In this document: positions 11,015 to 19,119 of the stretch, piece by piece | Layout: every line of letters begins with the position of its first letter | How positions within the stretch are numbered: the stretch's first letter is position 1 | DNA from: Malaciobacter mytili LMG 24559 | GTDB lineage: Bacteria > Campylobacterota > Campylobacteria > Campylobacterales > Arcobacteraceae | Direction of reading: 5' to 3' | DNA: 64,000 nucleotides | Assembly (NCBI RefSeq): GCF_003346775.1 | Contig: NZ_CP031219.1 | Span: 1-64,000 of the forward strand | The notes under the pieces: model-generated | The model's input: the letters and a program-made list of their open reading frames with translations, nothing else | Databases searched by the model: none | What the model was told of the DNA's origin: nothing | Program-made: the position numbers and the translations under genes

Positions 11015-11398
11015 ATGGAAATGAAATATGGTGAAAAAGAGATTGTTGAATTTGATATTAACAGTAAAGAACACTATTGGCCAAACAACAATGAAAAAAA
11101 TTATATTATAGATATTGAATTACCAGAATTTATGGCAAAATGTCCAAGAAGTGGTTACCCTGATTTTGCAACAATTAAATTACAATATACACCAAATAAA
11201 AAACTTATTGAATTAAAAGCATTAAAATTATATATCAATACTTTTATGTTTAGAGAAGTTTCTCATGAAAATTCAGCAAATGAAATTTTTGATACTTTAT
11301 ATAAAAATTTAGAACCAAGATGGATGAAAGTTGTTGCTGATTTTAAACCAAGAGGAAATGTTCATACTGTTATAGAAATTGACAGCGCAAAAATGTAA
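11015..11398 (+). CDS. queF: NADPH-dependent 7-cyano-7-deazaguanine reductase
   Basis: Reduces preQ0 to preQ1 in queuosine tRNA-modification synthesis (cytoplasmic). The 127-residue length fits the short, type I QueF. Catalytic Cys43 lies in KCPRSGYPDFATI, Asp50 follows as the general acid, and the family motif is seen as IELKALKLYI. The nearby FREVSHENSANEIFDTL is also typical. The start ATG follows an AAAGG RBS. The next gene starts 9 bases downstream, so they form an operon. Other queuosine genes are not in the window. Confidence 0.95.
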   Translation: MEMKYGEKEIVEFDINSKEHYWPNNNEKNYIIDIELPEFMAKCPRSGYPDFATIKLQYTPNKKLIELKALKLYINTFMFREVSHENSANEIFDTLYKNLEPRWMKVVADFKPRGNVHTVIEIDSAKM

Positions 11399-11407
11399 GG
11401 ATAATTC

Positions 11408-12007
11408 TTGGAGAGATTAGTAACTACATCTCAAGCAGCTCAAATTCTTGGGCTCTCTCTTCAAGGTGTTCACTATCGAATTAAAAATAATCAATTAAAA
11501 TCAATTAAAAAATCAGGTAAAACCTATGTTTATATTAGTGAACATGTACAAGATAAATCAAATATTGATGAAAAACCTGTTGAAATTATTGAAATAAGAG
11601 AGATTATAAAAGTAAAAGATGAACAAATTTCACTTTTAAAAAAAAATATAAAATGGATGAAACATCAATATACTTCAGAAATAAAAAGATTGGAAAAAAA
11701 TCAAAAAAGAATTATTGAAGTATTTAATAGAGAAATACAACTTTTACAAAGTGCTTTTAATGAAATGCGTTCAATATATAAACCTCAAATTCAAATAAGT
11801 TCTCAAGAGGAAACTGAACCTAAAAAACAGCCAAAATATTTAAGTTTATTAGAGTTTACTAAACTTATGAAAACTTATGGAAAATCTGATACTTATATAA
11901 AATCTATAATAATAAATGGAATTAAAAATCAAGATAGTAGATTTTATTATAATAAACAAACTAAAAAAATATTAATTAAAGATAGTGATTTTAAAGACTT
12001 TTTATAA
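11408..12007 (+). CDS. HTH DNA-binding protein with coiled coil
   Basis: The 199-residue protein uses a TTG start with AAGG upstream, placed 9 bases after queF. The N terminus (about 1-45) is an excisionase/MerR-like helix-turn-helix: TSQAAQILGLSLQGVHYRI followed by a wing KSIKKSGKTYVYI. A long charged coiled coil covers about residues 55-125. A basic C-terminal domain ends in KDSDFKDFL. The likely role is a DNA-binding regulator or structural protein; I do not recognise a named family. Confidence 0.8.
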   Translation: MERLVTTSQAAQILGLSLQGVHYRIKNNQLKSIKKSGKTYVYISEHVQDKSNIDEKPVEIIEIREIIKVKDEQISLLKKNIKWMKHQYTSEIKRLEKNQKRIIEVFNREIQLLQSAFNEMRSIYKPQIQISSQEETEPKKQPKYLSLLEFTKLMKTYGKSDTYIKSIIINGIKNQDSRFYYNKQTKKILIKDSDFKDFL

Positions 12008-12043
12008 AATATACTTTAATTTTTATAAAAAAAGTTTTTTTAC

Positions 12044-12073
12044 TTGACAAATACTACTAATTAGTAGTATAAT
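12044..12073 (+). promoter_or_regulatory. marR promoter with palindromic operator in the spacer
   Basis: TTGACA (12044-12049) and TATAAT (12068-12073) are separated by 18 bp and form a near-consensus sigma-70 promoter. The spacer and -10 are filled by a perfect 20-bp palindrome, ATACTACTAATTAGTAGTAT (12051-12070). MarR-family dimers typically bind such palindromes over their own promoters, so autorepression is likely. A shorter copy of the same palindrome precedes the yceI gene. Confidence 0.8.
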
Positions 12074-12092
12074 TTCAAAAGTGGAGGATGTT

Positions 12093-12545
12093 ATGCAAAA
12101 AACAAGTTTAAAAAGTTATGGAACAAGAACAGATAAAGCTATGAAAACTGTTGTAAGACTTGATAGAGTAAGTTATAAAATCTATAACATAATGGTAAAC
12201 TATTTAGCAGAACATAATCTAACTTTTAATCAATTTAAAGTTTTAGAAGTGCTTTATCATAGAGGTGATTTAAATGTAAGTGCAATTACAAAACTTACAA
12301 TGAGTACACCAGGAAATATAACTGTAGTAATTAAAAATCTAAAAAGAGATGGTTGGATTACTTCAATTAAAGATCCAAATGATAATAGAGCTTCCATATT
12401 AACAATAACACAAAAAGGTGAAGAGATAATACAAAAGGTATTCCCTCAACACTCTATTAATCTAAAAAATTGTATGGAAGTTTTAAGTGATGAAGAACTA
12501 GAGACTTTATATGAATTATTGGATAAAGTTTATAAAACAAATTAA
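12093..12545 (+). CDS. MarR-family transcriptional regulator
   Basis: The 150-residue winged-helix regulator has the core LTFNQFKVLEVLYHRGDLNVSAITKLT, the recognition region TPGNITVVIKNLKRDGWI and the wing DPNDNRASILTITQKG, all typical of MarR. The start is set at ATG 12093, because an in-frame GTG at 12081 overlaps the GGAGG ribosome-binding site (12083-12087). It is followed by a YceI, a DODA-type dioxygenase and a pirin gene. Shared palindromes suggest it represses itself and that cluster. The ligand is unknown; phenolic or quinone compounds would fit the neighbours. Confidence 0.92.
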   Translation: MQKTSLKSYGTRTDKAMKTVVRLDRVSYKIYNIMVNYLAEHNLTFNQFKVLEVLYHRGDLNVSAITKLTMSTPGNITVVIKNLKRDGWITSIKDPNDNRASILTITQKGEEIIQKVFPQHSINLKNCMEVLSDEELETLYELLDKVYKTN

Positions 12546-12557
12546 AAAAATTTGTTT
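12535..12557 (+). terminator. Weak hairpin at marR 3' end
   Basis: AAACAAATT-AAAAA-AATTTGTTT, a 9-bp stem overlapping the marR stop, with no strong T-run after it. It could be a weak terminator or an RNA-stabilising hairpin. Confidence 0.4.
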
Positions 12558-12563
12558 AAATAA

Positions 12564-12575
12564 TACTAATTAGTA
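12564..12575 (+). promoter_or_regulatory. Second MarR-type operator before yceI
   Basis: Perfect 12-bp palindrome TACTAATTAGTA, identical to the core of the palindrome in the marR promoter. It lies 26 bases before the yceI start and between a possible -35 (TTGTTT, 12552-12557) and an AT-rich -10 region, mirroring the marR arrangement. Confidence 0.7.
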
Positions 12576-12601
12576 ATAAATAATAAAAAAAAGGATAAGA
12601 A

Positions 12602-13171
12602 ATGACAAAATTTTTAAAATTAGGTTTAGCTTCTATTTTAGCTTCAGGTGCACTTTTTGCAGGAACATATAATATTGATACAAGTCATTCACATGTTGGA
12701 TTTAAAGTAAAACATATGATGATTTCAAATGTAAAAGGTCAATTTGATAAATTTACAGGGGTTTTTGAATATGATGAAAAAACAAATACTTTGAAGAGTT
12801 TAAATGGGGATATTGAAGTTTCTTCAATAAATACAGCAAATGAAAAAAGAGATGGACATTTAAAATCAGCAGAGTTATTTAATGTTGAAAAATTTCCAAA
12901 AATAACTTTTAAATTAGAAAAAATTGATGGTGATAAAGCATTTGGTAAACTTACTATGCATGGTGTAACAAAGGATGTTGAACTTGATTTTGAAGATAAT
13001 GGAATGGTGAAAGATCCTTGGGGGAATACAAGAGTTGGTATTGCTTTAAATGGTAAAATAAATAGAAAAGATTATGGAATTACTTGGAATAAAGTTTTAG
13101 AAGCTGGTGGAGTTGCAGTTGGTGAAACTGTTAAATTAGAAATAGAGCTAGAAGGTATTTTAGCTAAATAA
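12602..13171 (+). CDS. YceI-family periplasmic protein
   Basis: The 189-residue protein starts with a signal peptide (MTKFLKLGLASILASGALFAG). The mature domain is a YceI lipocalin-like barrel: TYNIDTSHSHVGFKVKHMM at the start, RDGHLKSAELFNVEKFPKITF in the middle, and GKINRKDYGITWNK near the end. YceI proteins bind long-chain isoprenoid or fatty lipids and some are acid- or stress-inducible. It is preceded by a MarR-type operator and followed after 37 bases by a dioxygenase gene, with a hairpin (13174-13194) between them. Confidence 0.95.
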   Translation: MTKFLKLGLASILASGALFAGTYNIDTSHSHVGFKVKHMMISNVKGQFDKFTGVFEYDEKTNTLKSLNGDIEVSSINTANEKRDGHLKSAELFNVEKFPKITFKLEKIDGDKAFGKLTMHGVTKDVELDFEDNGMVKDPWGNTRVGIALNGKINRKDYGITWNKVLEAGGVAVGETVKLEIELEGILAK

Positions 13172-13173
13172 TT

Positions 13174-13194
13174 ATTGGGAGTATAACTCCCAAT
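13174..13194 (+). terminator. Hairpin between yceI and dioxygenase genes
   Basis: ATTGGGAGT-ATA-ACTCCCAAT, a 9-bp GC-containing stem without a T-run. It may partly terminate transcription or protect the yceI mRNA end, reducing downstream expression. Confidence 0.5.
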
Positions 13195-13208
13195 ATAAAG
13201 GAGTTTTT

Positions 13209-13970
13209 ATGTTTCCTTCCCTATTTATTTCTCACGGTGCTCCAAATACTATTTTAAAAGATTCAAAAACAAAAATAAATTTACAAAATTTAGCAAAAAG
13301 TTTAGATAAACCAAAATATATTTTAATAATTTCTGCCCATTGGACTACAAAAAATTTGGAGATAATTAGTTCAAATGCAAATAAAATAATGTATGATTTT
13401 TATGGATTTGAAGAAGAGTTATATAACTATAAATATAAACTTTCAAGTAATAAAGAAATAACAAATGAAGTTTTAGAAAAATTAACAGATTTAAATATAT
13501 ATAAAAGTAGTAAAGATAGTTATGATCATGGTGTTTGGACTATATTGGCAATGATGTATAAAAAGCTTGATGTTCCTGTTATAAATCTTAGTTTACCTTT
13601 AAATTTTACTATACAAGAGCTTTTTAATTTAGGAAAGAAGTTAAGAGTTTTAAAAGATGAAGCTTTATTAATATTTAGTGGTTCAATTACTCATAATTTA
13701 TTAGATATTTACCCTAAATATCATGTAAATGTTAAGCCATATGCTTATAATTTTGATAAAAAAATAGAAGAATTATTAAAAAATGGTCAAATACAAACTC
13801 TTTTAGAGTTTAAAAATATAGAAAATTTTAATATAAATCATCCAACAATTGAGCATTTTTTACCTTTGATTATAGCATTAGGTACAACAAATGATTATAA
13901 GGCACAAGCTTTTAATGAAGAGTTTATTTACTCAAATATTTCAATGAAAAGCTATATTTTTAAAGGATAA
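13209..13970 (+). CDS. DODA/LigB-type extradiol ring-cleavage dioxygenase
   Basis: The 253-residue class III extradiol dioxygenase of the DODA (YgiD) type begins MFPSLFISHGAPNTIL, where the His is a usual metal ligand. SAHWTTK, YDFYGF, SYDHGVWTILAMMY and FSGSITHNL follow, all characteristic blocks of this family. These enzymes cleave catechol-type rings with Fe(II) or Zn(II). The natural substrate of the bacterial group is usually unknown. RBS AAAGGAG precedes the ATG, and pirin follows after 3 bases. Confidence 0.92.
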   Translation: MFPSLFISHGAPNTILKDSKTKINLQNLAKSLDKPKYILIISAHWTTKNLEIISSNANKIMYDFYGFEEELYNYKYKLSSNKEITNEVLEKLTDLNIYKSSKDSYDHGVWTILAMMYKKLDVPVINLSLPLNFTIQELFNLGKKLRVLKDEALLIFSGSITHNLLDIYPKYHVNVKPYAYNFDKKIEELLKNGQIQTLLEFKNIENFNINHPTIEHFLPLIIALGTTNDYKAQAFNEEFIYSNISMKSYIFKG

Positions 13971-13973
13971 AAT

Positions 13974-14678
13974 ATGTTAAAAAAAATACCAAAAGATAGT
14001 ATGTATTTATCAAATCATGGTTGGCTAAAAAGTAGATTTCATTTTTCTTTTGCTGAATATAGAAATATAAATAATGTTAATTTTGGAGTTTTAAGAGTTT
14101 TAAATGATGATATTATTGAGCCTGTAAGTGGCTTTGATTTTCATCCTCATAATAATATGGAAATTATAACTTATGTTATTGATGGAGAATTAACTCATAA
14201 AGATTCTATGGGAAATAGTGAAGTACTAAAAAGAGGTGAAGTTCAATATTTAAGCGCTGGAGATGGTATTTATCACAGTGAACATAATATGCATAAATCA
14301 AAAAATTTAAGGCTTTTACAAATTTGGATTATACCTCCACAGAACTCTTTACCTAGACTTTATGGTTCTTGTAAATATAAACAAGAAGAAAGAAAAGATA
14401 AATTTTTAAAAATAGTATCCTCTGAAAATGGCAATAGTAAAATTAAAATATATCAAGATATTAATATTTTTGTAAATGAAATGTCAAAGGGTACTAACTC
14501 TTTATTTAAACTTGACAATAATAGACAAATATATTTTGTTCAAATTGAAGGAAGTTCAAGTATTAATGAAATTCTTTTAGAAGAAGGAGATGCTTTAGAA
14601 ATTTTAGATATTGAAAAAATTGATATAAAAGCTATTAGCAACTCGCATTTTTTATTTATAGAAATGGCTAAAAATTAA
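13974..14678 (+). CDS. Pirin-family protein
   Basis: The 234-residue bicupin protein has the pirin core: FHFSFAEYRN, then GFDFHPHNNMEIITYVIDGELTHKDSMGN with metal-ligand histidines, and LSAGDGIYHSEHN. This matches YhhW-type pirins, some of which have quercetinase activity; others are regulatory. It follows the dioxygenase by 3 bases, so the two are translated together. The MarR-YceI-DODA-pirin order suggests handling of phenolic or quinone compounds, which is inference from family knowledge. The sequence after its stop is the terminator of the opposite-strand SRP RNA. Confidence 0.93.
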   Translation: MLKKIPKDSMYLSNHGWLKSRFHFSFAEYRNINNVNFGVLRVLNDDIIEPVSGFDFHPHNNMEIITYVIDGELTHKDSMGNSEVLKRGEVQYLSAGDGIYHSEHNMHKSKNLRLLQIWIIPPQNSLPRLYGSCKYKQEERKDKFLKIVSSENGNSKIKIYQDINIFVNEMSKGTNSLFKLDNNRQIYFVQIEGSSSINEILLEEGDALEILDIEKIDIKAISNSHFLFIEMAKN

Positions 14679-14680
14679 GC

Positions 14681-14710
14681 AAAAAAAAAGAGTGCTTTTA
14701 AAGCACTCTT
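14681..14710 (-). terminator. Terminator of SRP RNA (minus strand)
   Basis: On the minus strand, AAGAGTGCT-TTAAA-AGCACTCTT is followed by nine T, a canonical Rho-independent terminator. It directly abuts the SRP RNA and also lies just past the pirin stop codon. Confidence 0.85.
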
Positions 14711-14807
14711 CTCCAGATACCCAAGCACACCACTAAGTAAGGTGCCTTGCTATGTTCCCATCCTGGGGCGTTGTCTTAAATAACGATTGCAAGGGTCTAA
14801 AGAAGAG
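14706..14807 (-). ncRNA. ffs: Signal recognition particle RNA, small (4.5S-like) type
   Basis: The minus strand contains CCAGGATGGGAACATAGCAAGG (split as CCAGG, ATG stem, GGAA tetraloop, CAT stem, AGCAAGG), which is the conserved SRP domain IV. The ends pair as CTCTTCTTTAGA with TCTGGAGAAGAG (two G-U pairs), and AGACCC with GGGT-TCT inside. This gives a roughly 100-nt hairpin RNA like bacterial 4.5S RNA, which with Ffh targets membrane proteins to SecY. Exact ends are inferred from pairing. A -10 box, TATAAT, lies upstream at 14859-14854 and a strong terminator follows. Confidence 0.9.
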
Positions 14808-14840
14808 CATTCAAAGTACCACTATACTTTCAATGCTTCT
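14801..14840 (-). ncRNA. 5' leader hairpin of the SRP RNA transcript
   Basis: On the minus strand the sequence folds as AAGCATTGAAAGTA / TACTTTGAATGCT with a TAGTGG loop and one mismatch. It lies between the presumed -10 (about 14856) and the mature SRP RNA and overlaps its 5' stem, so it is probably a precursor leader removed by processing. Confidence 0.5.
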
Positions 14841-14853
14841 CTTTTGAAAGCGT

Positions 14854-14859
14854 ATTATA
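14854..14859 (-). promoter_or_regulatory. -10 box of SRP RNA gene
   Basis: TATAAT on the minus strand. A start about 7 bases downstream would give a precursor beginning near 14847. Confidence 0.6.
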
Positions 14860-14949
14860 TCTTAAAAATCTTAAAACATATTTTAAAAAAGAGGGAATTT
14901 AACAATTTTTGGATATAAATGCACTTTACTTTTACAAGAAGAGAATAAT

Positions 14950-15867
14950 TTGGAAAAAAAATTTAGCTTATTAGGAATATTTTCATTGATTTTTGCAATG
15001 TTTATATGGGCAAGTACATTTATAGGATTAAAATCAGCTATGGAACACTATGGACCTTATACTGTAATATTTGGTAGAATGGTATTTGCTGCATTATGTT
15101 TTATATTTTTTATAAAACAGTTTTTAAAGTATGATTTTACAAAAAAAGATATTGGATATATTTTACTATTAGCTTTATTTGAGCCTTGTTTATATTTTAT
15201 TTTTGAAGCAAAAGCTTTACAATTAACTACTGCTTCACAAGCGGGTATGATTACTTCTTTAATGCCTCTTCTCACTTCAATTGCAGCAATTTTTATTTTA
15301 AAAGAGTTAGTTTCAAAACAGTTTATTTTTGGGTCTTTTTTAGCAGTTTTTGGTGCAGTTTGGTTAAGTTTAGAAGCTACTTCTTCTCTTTCTGCTCCAA
15401 ATCCTATGTTAGGAAATTTTTTAGAATTTCTTGCTATGTGTTGTGCGGCTGGATATACAATTGTAGCAAAACATTTAACATATAAATTTTCAGCTATATT
15501 TCTAACAGCAATTCAAGCTTTTGTGGGTGTGATTTTCTTTATTCCTTTTGCAGCTTATGAGTTAAGTGTTACACCTTTTGTTTTTAGTTTAGAAGGTCTT
15601 TTATGGACAATGTACCTTGGAGTTTTCGCAACATTGGGTGGATATGCTTTATATAACTTTGCTTTAACAAAAATTGATGCTTCAAAAGCTTCAATTTTTA
15701 TAAACTTAATACCTGTATTTACTTTAATCTTGGCATATTTTATCTTAAATGAAAGATTAACTTATGTGGAGATATTTGCTTCATTTATTATACTTTTTGG
15801 AGTGTTTATTTCTCAAGTAAAAATAGTTATACCAAAAACAATATATAAAATTTTTAAAGCTATTTGA
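14950..15867 (+). CDS. DMT-superfamily (EamA) transporter
   Basis: The 305-residue inner-membrane protein has about ten hydrophobic helices in two EamA repeats. The first begins FSLIFAMFIWASTFIGLKSAM with GPYTVIFGRM after it; the second contains LGVFATLGGYALYNFAL and INLIPVFTLILAYFILNERLTYVE. These are the classic drug/metabolite-transporter blocks. The start is TTG with AGAAGAG upstream; no in-frame ATG precedes the first helix. The substrate is unknown. Its stop overlaps the start of the next gene by one base (TGATG). Confidence 0.92.
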   Translation: MEKKFSLLGIFSLIFAMFIWASTFIGLKSAMEHYGPYTVIFGRMVFAALCFIFFIKQFLKYDFTKKDIGYILLLALFEPCLYFIFEAKALQLTTASQAGMITSLMPLLTSIAAIFILKELVSKQFIFGSFLAVFGAVWLSLEATSSLSAPNPMLGNFLEFLAMCCAAGYTIVAKHLTYKFSAIFLTAIQAFVGVIFFIPFAAYELSVTPFVFSLEGLLWTMYLGVFATLGGYALYNFALTKIDASKASIFINLIPVFTLILAYFILNERLTYVEIFASFIILFGVFISQVKIVIPKTIYKIFKAI

Positions 15868-16286
15868 TGGTTTTTTTAACTCTTTTTTTTGTAGCATTTA
15901 TTTCAGCCACACTTTTTCCTATGGGAAGTGAGGCTTTATTAGTTTATAATATAAATCAAGGATTTAATCTTTTTTTATTACTTTTTTTTGCCACAATAGG
16001 AAATACTTTAGGCTCATTAGTTAATTATTTTTTGGGTTTAAAAGGTGAAGAGTATTTGGAAAATAAAAAGATTTTAAATAAAGAAAAAATAGAAAAATAT
16101 AAAAGATTTTTTGATAAATATGGAAGTTTATCTTTATTCTTATCTTGGATGCCTATAATTGGTGATCCTCTTACTTTTATTGCAGGAGTTTTAAAATATA
16201 ATATTAAAAAGTTTATATTTATAGTTTTAATAGCCAAATTTTTAAGATATTTATTTTTAGCTCTTACAACACTTGCCTTAATTTAA
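15867..16286 (+). CDS. DedA/YqaA-family (SNARE-associated, VTT-like) membrane protein
   Basis: The 139-residue small membrane protein with about four hydrophobic segments matches the YqaA type of the DedA superfamily: FISATLFPMGSEALLVYN, ATIGNTLGSLVNYFLG, and FLSWMPIIGDPLTFIAGVLKYN. DedA proteins are linked to lipid flipping and membrane homeostasis. The ATG at 15867 shares a base with the upstream stop, indicating translational coupling. The 3' end overlaps the convergent kinase gene by four bases. Confidence 0.9.
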   Translation: MVFLTLFFVAFISATLFPMGSEALLVYNINQGFNLFLLLFFATIGNTLGSLVNYFLGLKGEEYLENKKILNKEKIEKYKRFFDKYGSLSLFLSWMPIIGDPLTFIAGVLKYNIKKFIFIVLIAKFLRYLFLALTTLALI

Positions 16287-18190
16287 AAAGGTAAAGAAAT
16301 TGTAAATTGTGCCCCTTTAAAGTGTTGTTTTTCATACATAAACTCTATATTTTCAACTTCAATATTTCCACTCATATGTTTTACAATAATTTCTTGACTC
16401 ATATAAAGCCCTATTCCTGTTCCTTGAGTTTGATGTTTTGTAGTAAAATATGGTTCAAATATTTTATCTAGGAACTTTATAGGTACTCCACCAGCATTAT
16501 CTTTTATTTTAATTTTTACTTGGTTATTTTCTTTTTTTATGCAAATAAAAATAAGTTTTGGTTCAAAATCATTTTTTATTAGTTCATCTCTTGCATTATT
16601 TAAAATATTGATTAATACTTGAATAAGTTCATTTTCTAAACCATAAATCTCAATATTTTCAATATCTTTTATTATATCAATATTTCTAGATTTAAACTGT
16701 GCACTAACTAAAGATAAACTTTTTTCTATAATGTTATAGGCTTTAAATCTCTCTTTATCTTTATTTGGTTTAAAAAAGTTTTTAAAATCATCTATAGTTT
16801 TTGAAAGATGTTGCGTAGTTTTTGTAATATTATTAATATTATTTTCAAACTCTTTATCATCTAATAATCCAAACTCTTTTTGCATTTTCATTCCACTTGC
16901 AATTGTGGAAATTAAAGATAAAGGTTGTCTCCATTGATGTGCAATATTTCCAATCATTTCTCCCATAGATGCCATTTTTGATTGTTGAGCTAATAGGGAA
17001 TCTTTTTTTCTATTTTTATTTATCTCTTTATATATTTTTTCTTTGTATTTTGTAAATCTTTTTTCTATTTTTTTAGAAATATAAAAAGAGATAATTAATA
17101 AAACAATAGTTATTAAAAGACTAATAATTATAATATTTATAGCATAGGTTTTATTATCTATATAAAGTTGTTGTTTTCTTTTATTTATTAGCGGTTCTAA
17201 CTCTTTTATATAAAATCCACTTCCAATAATCCATTCCCACTCTTTAAAGCTTTTTACATAAGAGGTTTTATAATTTATTAATGAAGTATTGTAAATTAGA
17301 CTATCACTATATGTTATAAAACCTCCTTTTTTATTTTTCGCAATTTTTATAACTTCATTTAAAAGGTTTACTTTTTCAGTAGTTTTACTATTATCAACTT
17401 TTAGATGTGAATTAGTTGGTTTATGGATAATTATCTCACCTTTATGGGTAAAAATAAAAATATATCTTTTATTTTTTTCATTTATTTTATCAATATACTC
17501 TAAAATATTTTTCTTTAAATCTTTTTCAAAATCTTCTAAATATTCCCCTGTACTAATAGAGATATTTAAAGGTTCAAAATATTTATAAAAAGAGATTTTT
17601 TTATAAATCCTTTCTCCCTCATTTGTGGGTTTACTCCAATAATAAGTATCAAAAGTTTCTGTTTTATTTTTTATTACATCTACAATAGTTTTTACAAAAT
17701 AGTATCCATTTGTATCTTTTAAATTTAAGTAGTTTTTATTTTCAAGTTTTATATCAAGTGGGTATAAAAGGTTGTTTCCCTTTATATCATGAATAAAATA
17801 GTACCCTCTTCCCTCATTGAACCTAATCTCTCTTAGGGCATCTTTTATCATCTTTAAAATTTCATTTTTAGTTTTAAATTTATTTTCTTTATATATATTT
17901 GTAGCAATATTATGTGCCTCATTAACTCGGCTTTTTAATTGTTTTTTTAGTCTTTCTTCACTTTTATTTTTTTCATAAACTATATATTCATATATTTTTG
18001 TAACTTCAGTTTTTATTTGCTCTTTTTGGTTATTAATAAACTCTTTTTCTATTTTTTTTATATCTTCTTCACATAAAGTTTGATTATTTAAAATAAGCAA
18101 ATAGGTTGTAAGTGTAGATAGAAAAAGTATAAATACAATAGGAGCAAATTTTATAATTTGTAAAATCTTTTTTTCATTATTTTTTAACAT
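16283..18190 (-). CDS. Cache-domain sensor histidine kinase
   Basis: The 635-residue membrane kinase has an N-terminal helix (about 15-35) and a large extracytoplasmic sensing region (about 40-345) with double-Cache-like motifs (RGYYFIHDIKGNNLLYP, WEWIIGSGFYI). A second membrane helix follows (about 348-372). The cytoplasmic part has the H-box NIAHQWRQPLSLIS and a HATPase domain (NNARDEL, IKDNAGGVP, GTGIGLYMSQEI). No response regulator is adjacent, so it is an orphan. The HQWRQP H-box is shared with two other kinases at 32663 and 35209. The ligand is probably a small organic molecule, judging only from the Cache family. Confidence 0.92.
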   Translation of the reverse strand: MLKNNEKKILQIIKFAPIVFILFLSTLTTYLLILNNQTLCEEDIKKIEKEFINNQKEQIKTEVTKIYEYIVYEKNKSEERLKKQLKSRVNEAHNIATNIYKENKFKTKNEILKMIKDALREIRFNEGRGYYFIHDIKGNNLLYPLDIKLENKNYLNLKDTNGYYFVKTIVDVIKNKTETFDTYYWSKPTNEGERIYKKISFYKYFEPLNISISTGEYLEDFEKDLKKNILEYIDKINEKNKRYIFIFTHKGEIIIHKPTNSHLKVDNSKTTEKVNLLNEVIKIAKNKKGGFITYSDSLIYNTSLINYKTSYVKSFKEWEWIIGSGFYIKELEPLINKRKQQLYIDNKTYAINIIIISLLITIVLLIISFYISKKIEKRFTKYKEKIYKEINKNRKKDSLLAQQSKMASMGEMIGNIAHQWRQPLSLISTIASGMKMQKEFGLLDDKEFENNINNITKTTQHLSKTIDDFKNFFKPNKDKERFKAYNIIEKSLSLVSAQFKSRNIDIIKDIENIEIYGLENELIQVLINILNNARDELIKNDFEPKLIFICIKKENNQVKIKIKDNAGGVPIKFLDKIFEPYFTTKHQTQGTGIGLYMSQEIIVKHMSGNIEVENIEFMYEKQHFKGAQFTISLPF

Positions 18191-18222
18191 AGCGGAAATT
18201 ATAATATTTTAATTATTAATTT

Positions 18223-19119
18223 TTACATGTAAAATGCCCTTTTTATTTCATTATTTTTTGAATATAATTTATAAATAATATTTTTGTAGTTAAATTCCAA
18301 ATATTGAGCATGCAACCAAAGTCTATAACTTCCTGTAATTTCTTCTCTTTTTTCATCTGCTAAAGTTTTATTTAAATAGCTCTCAGCTATTTCATCTTCT
18401 ATTCCATATATTGGATCTCCTAAAATTTTATGTCCAATAGCATATAAATGAACTCTTATTTGATGTTGTCTTCCTGTAAGAGGTATTGCTTCAATTAGTG
18501 TTAGGTCTTTTTTTTCATTATATGAAATAGGATTTACAATTGTGCAAGATTCTTTACCTTTTTCTCCTGCTTGCATTCTAACTCCAATAGCTTTTCCTTC
18601 TTTTTGAAGTTTTAAATCAATAGTTAAACTTTTTTCAATTTTGCCTTGAACTATTGCTAAATAAGACTTTTTATATTTTTTTTCTAAAAACATCTCTTTT
18701 AGTTCAATTTCACTTTTTTTAGTTTTTCCTACTATTACAAGTCCTGAAGTCTCTGCATCTATTCTATGGGCTAGATTTGCATCTTCTCCAAAATGATAAC
18801 GAATCTCATCAAGTAAAGAGTATGGTGTTTTTTTTGAAATTGGATGAACCATTAAATTTGTAGGTTTATCAAAAAGGGCAAAATCTTCAAATTCAATTAA
18901 GGGATTAAGTCCTCTTGTATGACCTTCAAACTGGGCAATATATATACAGTTTGTTTTAATTATATCACTGCTTTTAAAAGGGGCAAAATCTTCATCAAAT
19001 ACTCTTCCCTTTCCTATATACTTTTGCGATAATTTAGGGCCTAACTTTAAATCATGCAATAAGAATTGTTGTATTTTTTTGCCAATAATAGCATCATATT
19101 TTTTTAAAATAAAAGGCAC
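18223..19119 (-). CDS. RluA-family pseudouridine synthase
   Basis: Isomerises uridine to pseudouridine in rRNA or tRNA. The 298-residue protein has an S4-like N-terminal part (about 10-60), then the catalytic domain with HRIDAETSGLVIVGKT, where Asp is the nucleophile. PLTGRQHQIRVHLYAIGH and GDPIYG follow, all typical of RluA/C/D enzymes. The target site cannot be decided. It ends just before the kinase gene on the same strand; the upstream region is shared with purB, which runs the other way. Confidence 0.92.
   Translation of the reverse strand: MPFILKKYDAIIGKKIQQFLLHDLKLGPKLSQKYIGKGRVFDEDFAPFKSSDIIKTNCIYIAQFEGHTRGLNPLIEFEDFALFDKPTNLMVHPISKKTPYSLLDEIRYHFGEDANLAHRIDAETSGLVIVGKTKKSEIELKEMFLEKKYKKSYLAIVQGKIEKSLTIDLKLQKEGKAIGVRMQAGEKGKESCTIVNPISYNEKKDLTLIEAIPLTGRQHQIRVHLYAIGHKILGDPIYGIEDEIAESYLNKTLADEKREEITGSYRLWLHAQYLEFNYKNIIYKLYSKNNEIKRAFYM

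Noticed and set aside
10889-11074. 61-residue minus-strand frame between the FAD reductase and queF
   Set aside because: It overlaps the queF start, is Asn/Phe/Ile/Lys-rich as expected from AT-rich DNA, and lacks a convincing RBS.
12081-12092. GTG as the marR start
   Set aside because: The GTG is part of the GGAGG ribosome-binding site; the ATG at 12093 has correct spacing.
14711-14800. tmRNA or riboswitch in the pirin-DMT spacer
   Set aside because: The conserved CAGG/GGAA/AGCA pattern and end pairing on the minus strand identify SRP RNA instead.
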